Below the pieces are notes generated by a model. The model was not told the origin of the DNA and searched no databases. It was given only the letters and a program-made list of their open reading frames with translations. From Acidobacteriota bacterium (GTDB lineage: Bacteria; Acidobacteriota; Polarisedimenticolia; J045): a stretch of 64,000 bases of DNA. The position numbers and the translations under genes are program-made. The stretch is from NCBI GenBank assembly GCA_030949985.1, contig JAUZRX010000104.1:20728-84727 (forward strand), written 5' to 3'. Below, in pieces: positions 60,139 through 64,000 of the stretch. Positions within the stretch are counted from its first letter, which is position 1. Each line of letters opens with the position of its first letter.

Positions 60139-62658
60139 TCAGAGCAGGGAAGGCTCGATCAGGCGCAACACCCGCCGCAGGACCAGGCGGGCGATGCTCA
60201 GCCGGCCGCAATCGATCTTGGCCGCGCCGGTCATGCCCGGCCGCAACAGGTCCTGCTCGCTGTCGATGGTGCAGCGCACCCGAAAATGGGCGCGGCCCAG
60301 GTCATCGACGGAGGCGACGGGGGCGATTTCGACCACGGTGCCGAGAAAAGTCCGCCCCGGATAGGCGGCCAGACGCAATTCCAGGGTCTGCCCCGGCTCC
60401 ACGTCACCGATCTCGGATTCCAGGACGGAGACGTCGACCACCAGGTCGTCGGTATCGGCGATCTCGAGCAGGTCACCGCCGGAGGCGATCCTCTCACCGG
60501 CACGGGCCTCGAGCCCGGGGGTGACCACAATGCCGTCGATGGGGGCCCGCAGGTCGCAGGCGGCCAGGCGCCGCATGACGTTGGCGGCCTTGGTCTCCAG
60601 GCGGCTGACCTCGGCCTGGGCGGCGGCGATGCGCTCCGGACGCGCCCCCTTCTCCACCATGCGGGCCTCTTCCGTCGCCGCCCGCAGGCTGCCCCGGCTG
60701 ACCGCCAGTTCCTTGCTCACCTGCTCGTAGAGGTCGGCGGAGACCAGGCCCTCGGCCCGTAGTCGCTCGAGGCGCTCGTGCCTGGAGGCCAGGTGAGCCA
60801 CCTCCGCCTGGGCGGCCCGCACCTTCTCCCACACCTGGCGCACCTGCTCGCGCTGGGGCCCGTCGATGAGCAGGCCGAGGTCCGCCCGGGCACGTTCGAT
60901 GTCCGAACGCGTCATGGCGAGTTGGGCCAACAGTTCGCTGCGGTCGAGGCGAGCGACGACCTGTCCCGCCTCGACCCGCTCCCCCTCGCGCACCAGGATT
61001 TCGGCGATATTGCCGCTGACTTCCGGACGGACGGCCACCTGCAACCGGGCCCGCACCTCGCCCGTTCCCCGCACGCGCAGGGGCCAGGGCACGGCGGTCA
61101 GCACCCCCAGCAGCGCCAAGGCGGTGCCGATCTTCACCACCCTGGCCAGGGTCATCTTCCGCAGGCGCCCGACGAGGGCCACTCCCAACGCCCGCAACGG
61201 TCGGCGCAGGAGCATGACCAGGCTCGCCCCCACCGCCGCCGGACCCCAGATGCCGGCCAGCGCGATGCTCATCGAGGTCAGCGTGCGCAGCAAAACGAAG
61301 AGGATGAAGGCGATGTAGATCGCGGAGAGCGTCCCGTAGACGCCGAGAAAGATCCGCGCCTGGAGGGTCAGGGTCACCGGACTCGGCCTGCCGCGCAGGG
61401 AGGCCAGCCACCGACCGGCGGCGGCCAGAGCGGTCTTGCGCAGGTTCGGTATGCCGGAAAGATCCGACAGGACGTAGTAGCCGTCCAGGCGCATCAGCGG
61501 GTTCATGTTGAGCAGGACGCTACCGCCGGAGCTGACCATGATCAGCATGCAGGCCATGCCCAGGTGCCCGGGAGGCAACACCCGCCAGGCCAGCAGTGCC
61601 GAGCAGGCCACGGCCAGGTCGAACATCGGTCCCGCCAGGCCCACCAGAGCGCGCTGACGTCGATGGCGGAAGAGCCAGGCGTCGGACACGTCCACGTAGA
61701 GCGCGGGCATGAAGAAAAAGATCAGTAGAAAGCCCAGTTCGGGCACTTTCCCGCCGAAATGCTTGCAGGTCAGTCCGTGGGCGAACTCGTGCATCGCCGT
61801 GAGGAAGACCACGGCGACGATCAGGCCGCCCGCCCAGCCCGTCAGACTCAGCCGGGGCAAGCTGGCACTCAGCTCGGCCCAATCGGTCAGGGCGACCCAT
61901 CCCGCCAGGGCCACCAGCGCCCCGTAGAACACGAGGAACGTACGGGTCCAGATCGGTCGCAGCAGCGGCTCGAGGCGCGTGAAGAGCGCATCGGGATCGA
62001 ACAGGGGAATCCGGTAGTAGAAGGGGCTGTTCTTCGGCCCGGAAGCCTGCTGTTTGCCGGCTTCCAGCTGCCGGACCCGGCCGGCCTGGAGCAGAATCTG
62101 CCGGATGGCGGCGGCCCGCTGGTTACCCGGGTTGGCGGCGAGAATCTCGTCGAAGGCCCGCAGGGCCGCCTGGAAGCGCCCCTCGGCGAGCAGCGCGACG
62201 GCCGCGTCGAACTCCCGGGCCTCGGCCATGTTTCTGCGGGTCGGGGCCACGCCGGGGGGAGGCGGTTGATCCGCGGTACGAAAGCGGAAACCACCCTGCT
62301 GGAGGGCCTCGACCACCTGGCGGCCGAGGGCCGGCTCGAGAACGGGCAGGCAGGGACGATCGGATTCCACCAGGCCCTTTTCGACCAGGGTATCGATGAA
62401 GTCGTAGATCTCGTCGAGGCTCAGGGCTTCGCCCAGTTCACTGGCCAGTTCGACCTGGATGTCCACCGGGGTATGCACACCGTCCAGGCGCTCGAGGACG
62501 AAGCTCTCCATCTCATCGAAACGGAAATAGCGGCGGCTGCGCGGGTCCTTGACCACCCGACCGCGGCCGGTCTCCGCGTCCGGGTGGATCACCAGGTCGC
62601 TTCTCAGGCGCGGCTGGGTGCTGGTGGCCCCGGATCCTGCTGTGGTGACGACGTCCAT
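60139..62658 (-). CDS. PqqD-like / M50 metalloprotease / HlyD fusion (peptide export protein)
   Basis: 839 aa. Residues about 18-100 form a PqqD-like domain (RVVKDPRSRRYFRFDEMESF, LSLDEIYDFIDTLVEKGLV), the kind that binds leader peptides. About 135-190 is a short TPR-like helix set. Then comes a multi-TM M50 (site-2-protease-like) part with zinc motif HEFAH (His290-His294) and NPLMRLDG (Asp392). About 540-800 is a HlyD-type membrane-fusion part: VRPEVSGNIAEILVREG and LRAPIDGIVVTPGLEARAG flank a long coiled coil. It fits the group annotated peptide zinc metalloprotease/HlyD. It should sit in the inner membrane and cut or pass a peptide to the envelope. ATG 62658 follows GAGGGGAA. No ABC ATPase is adjacent. 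Confidence 0.82.
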   Translation of the reverse strand: MDVVTTAGSGATSTQPRLRSDLVIHPDAETGRGRVVKDPRSRRYFRFDEMESFVLERLDGVHTPVDIQVELASELGEALSLDEIYDFIDTLVEKGLVESDRPCLPVLEPALGRQVVEALQQGGFRFRTADQPPPPGVAPTRRNMAEAREFDAAVALLAEGRFQAALRAFDEILAANPGNQRAAAIRQILLQAGRVRQLEAGKQQASGPKNSPFYYRIPLFDPDALFTRLEPLLRPIWTRTFLVFYGALVALAGWVALTDWAELSASLPRLSLTGWAGGLIVAVVFLTAMHEFAHGLTCKHFGGKVPELGFLLIFFFMPALYVDVSDAWLFRHRRQRALVGLAGPMFDLAVACSALLAWRVLPPGHLGMACMLIMVSSGGSVLLNMNPLMRLDGYYVLSDLSGIPNLRKTALAAAGRWLASLRGRPSPVTLTLQARIFLGVYGTLSAIYIAFILFVLLRTLTSMSIALAGIWGPAAVGASLVMLLRRPLRALGVALVGRLRKMTLARVVKIGTALALLGVLTAVPWPLRVRGTGEVRARLQVAVRPEVSGNIAEILVREGERVEAGQVVARLDRSELLAQLAMTRSDIERARADLGLLIDGPQREQVRQVWEKVRAAQAEVAHLASRHERLERLRAEGLVSADLYEQVSKELAVSRGSLRAATEEARMVEKGARPERIAAAQAEVSRLETKAANVMRRLAACDLRAPIDGIVVTPGLEARAGERIASGGDLLEIADTDDLVVDVSVLESEIGDVEPGQTLELRLAAYPGRTFLGTVVEIAPVASVDDLGRAHFRVRCTIDSEQDLLRPGMTGAAKIDCGRLSIARLVLRRVLRLIEPSLL

Positions 62659-63004
62659 TTCCCCTCGGCCGAACCCTGCCAGGCCCGCGGCGCAGGCCGC
62701 CCTCGCGGCGGGTTCCTGCGGAGAAGTTGGGTTTCGCCGCCAGGGAAGGCAAGTCGAGTCCGGGCCGCTTCCGGGTTCGAAGCAGCTTGGCTGGAGCCGC
62801 ATTTTCCGGCACTCTGGTGCCGGCCATCAGGCAACCGGGGCCGGAGAGGGGATCGCCGTCCTTTTCCCCTTTCGATCCCGGTGAAATCGGCGTAAATGGT
62901 GATGGACGGATTTTCTTCCGGACTCACCACCCCACGGGGAATCCCATCCCCGCCCCCGGCTTCCCTATCCCGAGGGGGGAGGCCCATCGATGGAGGATAG
63001 GCAG
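62659..63004. promoter_or_regulatory. divergent intergenic region with perfect inverted repeat
   Basis: 346 nt between the divergent M50-HlyD gene and the small exported protein gene; no coding signal. A perfect inverted repeat CCGGCAC-TCTG-GTGCCGG (62806-62823) is flanked by ATTTT and could be an operator or hairpin. A weak AT-richer patch (62885-62925, GTAAATGG, ATTTTCTTCC) may hold the plus-strand promoter. I saw no GG-N10-GC sigma-54 element for either gene. Confidence 0.4.
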
Positions 63005-63511
63005 ATGCTGCGCAAGACGGCTCGTTGGATCGTCGGCTTTGGCCTGCTGGTGCTGCTGGCCGCCACACCGGCTCCGGCCAGTGAACCGTTCGATCTCAAG
63101 GTCGACCTGGACCTGGGCCCGGCCGTCACCGGGATGCTCCAGGAAGGCGACACCCTGCAGGTGATCCTGCGTCCTGAAATCCAGTATGGCCAGCGCACCG
63201 CCGCCGGGCAGCCCCTGGTCATGGAACGCAACTTCACCCCCGGCACACTGGTCGAGCACATCCGCTTCGACAAGGCTCTCGCACCGAACCAGATCTATCG
63301 CCTGGAACTGCGCATCGTGCGTCGCGACGCCAAGGGTCGGGAGCACTCCGTGCGTTATCTCTCCGCCCTGGCCAAACTCCCCCGTCGCCCGGTGGACCAG
63401 GCGATTCCCATGCGCCTGCACCGGGGACACAAGCGGGACACTCGGGCGAACCACGTGATGGTGGTCCGTGACCAGGATGGGGTCTACCGCGTGATGGTCT
63501 TCACCGCCTGA
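63005..63511 (+). CDS. small exported protein, unknown
   Basis: 168 aa from the ATG at 63005 with GGAGGATAGG about 8 nt upstream (ATG 62990 lacks one). Signal peptide MLRKTARWIVGFGLLVLLAA, cut near APASEP. The mature domain is beta-rich: FDLKVDLDLGPAVTGMLQEG, TLQVILRPEIQYGQR, IYRLELRIVRRDAKG, and a HVMVVRDQDGVYRVMVFTA end. It looks like a small sandwich domain. No family recognised. It is divergent from the M50-HlyD gene, so a shared envelope role is possible but unproven. Confidence 0.65.
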   Translation: MLRKTARWIVGFGLLVLLAATPAPASEPFDLKVDLDLGPAVTGMLQEGDTLQVILRPEIQYGQRTAAGQPLVMERNFTPGTLVEHIRFDKALAPNQIYRLELRIVRRDAKGREHSVRYLSALAKLPRRPVDQAIPMRLHRGHKRDTRANHVMVVRDQDGVYRVMVFTA

Positions 63512-63805
63512 CCGGGACTCCGCAGCGAGCCCCGCGGGATCGCAGAGGGCCCCCGAAAAGGGGCGGCTTCGCACTCGGGCCGGGCATCCGGGGCATCCCC
63601 CCGCGAGGGGGTGCCCCCCATATTCCCCACCGTGGAGCGAAGAATGTGCCCCGTGGCCCCGTGGCCCCGGGGGCCGGGGGGGCGCAAGCCGCCGGGGGTG
63701 TCCGGACCCTGTCCGCGGCACCTGTCCGCATGCGGACGCCTCGTCCCCAAACTCCGCGCCCGAGCGCGGGTTCAAACTGGCCCCGCTCTTGCTCTCCCAC
63801 GGGGC
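63512..63805. other. GC-rich intergenic region with hairpins and palindromes before the transposase-like gene
   Basis: 294 nt. Contents: a large hairpin GGGGCA..CCCCC / GGGGG..TGCCCC (63590-63617) past the exported-protein stop, possibly a terminator; a tandem GTGGCCCC pair near 63650-63670; and a cluster of TGTCCG repeats at 63699, 63710 and 63725 that forms GTCCGGAC (63700-63707) and the perfect 14-bp palindrome GTCCGCATGCGGAC (63726-63739). The cluster could be the left end or control region of a mobile element, but no terminal inverted repeat can be confirmed without the right end. Confidence 0.45.
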
Positions 63806-64000
63806 ATGGACTGGCCCGAGATCCCCATCGAAAAGATACCCCCCGAGGCGTTCCTCCCCACGCGCTGCCCCATCCGGCACTGCCCCTCCAACGCCCCGGA
63901 CCGCCCCGCGCCCTTCGCCTTCAGGAGACACGGCTTCTACGACCGCAAGTGTGACGGAAGGCGCGTCCCGCGTTTCCACTGCTGCGCCTGCGGCAGGACC
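63806..64000 (+). CDS. transposase-like zinc-finger protein, N-terminal part (truncated by window edge)
   Basis: 65 codons from the ATG at 63806 to the right edge, still open. Reads MDWPEIPIEKIPPEAFLPTR, then a Cys-rich finger: RCPIRHCPSN (C-x4-C), FRRHGFYDRKCDGRRVPRF, and HCCACGRT. The R-C-P..H-C...F-x-R-H-G-x-Y...R-x-P-R-F-x-C-x-x-C-G-R-T plan matches the N-terminal zinc-binding region of IS transposases that continue C-G-R-T-F-S. The catalytic part lies outside the window. Confidence 0.6.
   Translation, partial: MDWPEIPIEKIPPEAFLPTRCPIRHCPSNAPDRPAPFAFRRHGFYDRKCDGRRVPRFHCCACGRT

Noticed and set aside
63501..63800. Minus-strand frames in the GC-rich right-end spacer
   Set aside because: Low-complexity Gly/Arg/Pro products without ribosome-binding site; the region is dominated by hairpins.
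1..64000. CRISPR arrays, rRNA operon, riboswitches, prophage genes
   Set aside because: I looked for regularly spaced repeats, rRNA signatures and phage gene order and saw none.

Overview
The window looks like chromosomal DNA from a high-GC, diderm (Gram-negative-type) bacterium. It has outer-membrane beta-barrel proteins ending in Phe, lipoproteins, a CzcCBA efflux system that spans both membranes, TonB-dependent transport and sigma-54 regulation. The set of an Oar-like receptor with a carboxypeptidase-regulatory N-terminus, DUF3857/transglutaminase giants, a DUF6178 protein and a PqqD-M50-HlyD fusion suggests Acidobacteriota or a neighbouring phylum. That assignment is inference; no 16S or marker search could be run. 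All names come from motifs and domain layout read by eye.

Layout. 1-6.2 kb: 3' end of an S24/LexA-like regulator, pnp, a lipoprotein, a small outer-membrane protein, and an EF-P with an arginine loop overlapping an NCS2-like permease. 6.5-9.0 kb: an alanine-dehydrogenase-like gene lacking the usual catalytic lysine, followed by an acetyl-CoA hydrolase/4-hydroxybutyrate CoA-transferase family gene. 9.0-15.9 kb: a metal-resistance block, with arsC divergent from a small Cys-rich exported protein and czcC-czcB-czcA. 16.0-18.4 kb: tRNA-Leu(UAA), a 53-aa zinc-ribbon protein, a DUF6178 protein and tRNA-Cys(GCA). 18.4-26.4 kb: a six-gene minus-strand tricarboxylate operon (HD protein, MmgE/PrpD, two-domain aconitase family, NADP-type isocitrate dehydrogenase family, a CitD-CitE fusion, CitF). 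26.5-29.1 kb: methyltransferase, yraN, cysS. 29.1-39.1 kb: an Oar-like TonB-dependent receptor, an NtrC-type regulator, a PDZ-containing membrane histidine kinase and a second CarboxypepD_reg barrel protein. 39.2-43.0 kb: an ABC exporter operon and a two-repeat HTH-like protein. 43.0-45.7 kb: HMG-CoA synthase, thiolase and DUF35 protein of archaeal type. 45.7-48.4 kb: POT transporter and two membrane proteins. 48.6-52.0 kb: gatC-gatA (no gatB) and an Amidase_3 peptidoglycan amidase. 52.1-59.4 kb: two overlapping ~1.2-kaa DUF3857/transglutaminase proteins, one with an intact Cys-His-Asp triad and one without. 59.5-62.7 kb: a small secreted-looking protein behind a sigma-54-type promoter, next to a PqqD-M50-HlyD export fusion. 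63-64 kb: a small exported protein and the 5' end of a transposase-like gene.

The most interesting candidate for an undescribed system is 59.5-62.7 kb. It is a 93-aa Cys-free protein with an N-terminal LExRIAP-like motif and a C-terminal Gly-Gly, paired with one polypeptide that combines substrate recognition (PqqD-like), membrane metalloprotease (M50) and membrane-fusion (HlyD) parts. Second are the tricarboxylate operon with its CitD-CitE fusion and the active/inactive transglutaminase pair. Translational coupling by 1-7 nt overlaps is widespread, and very long antisense open frames are a by-product of the high GC content.
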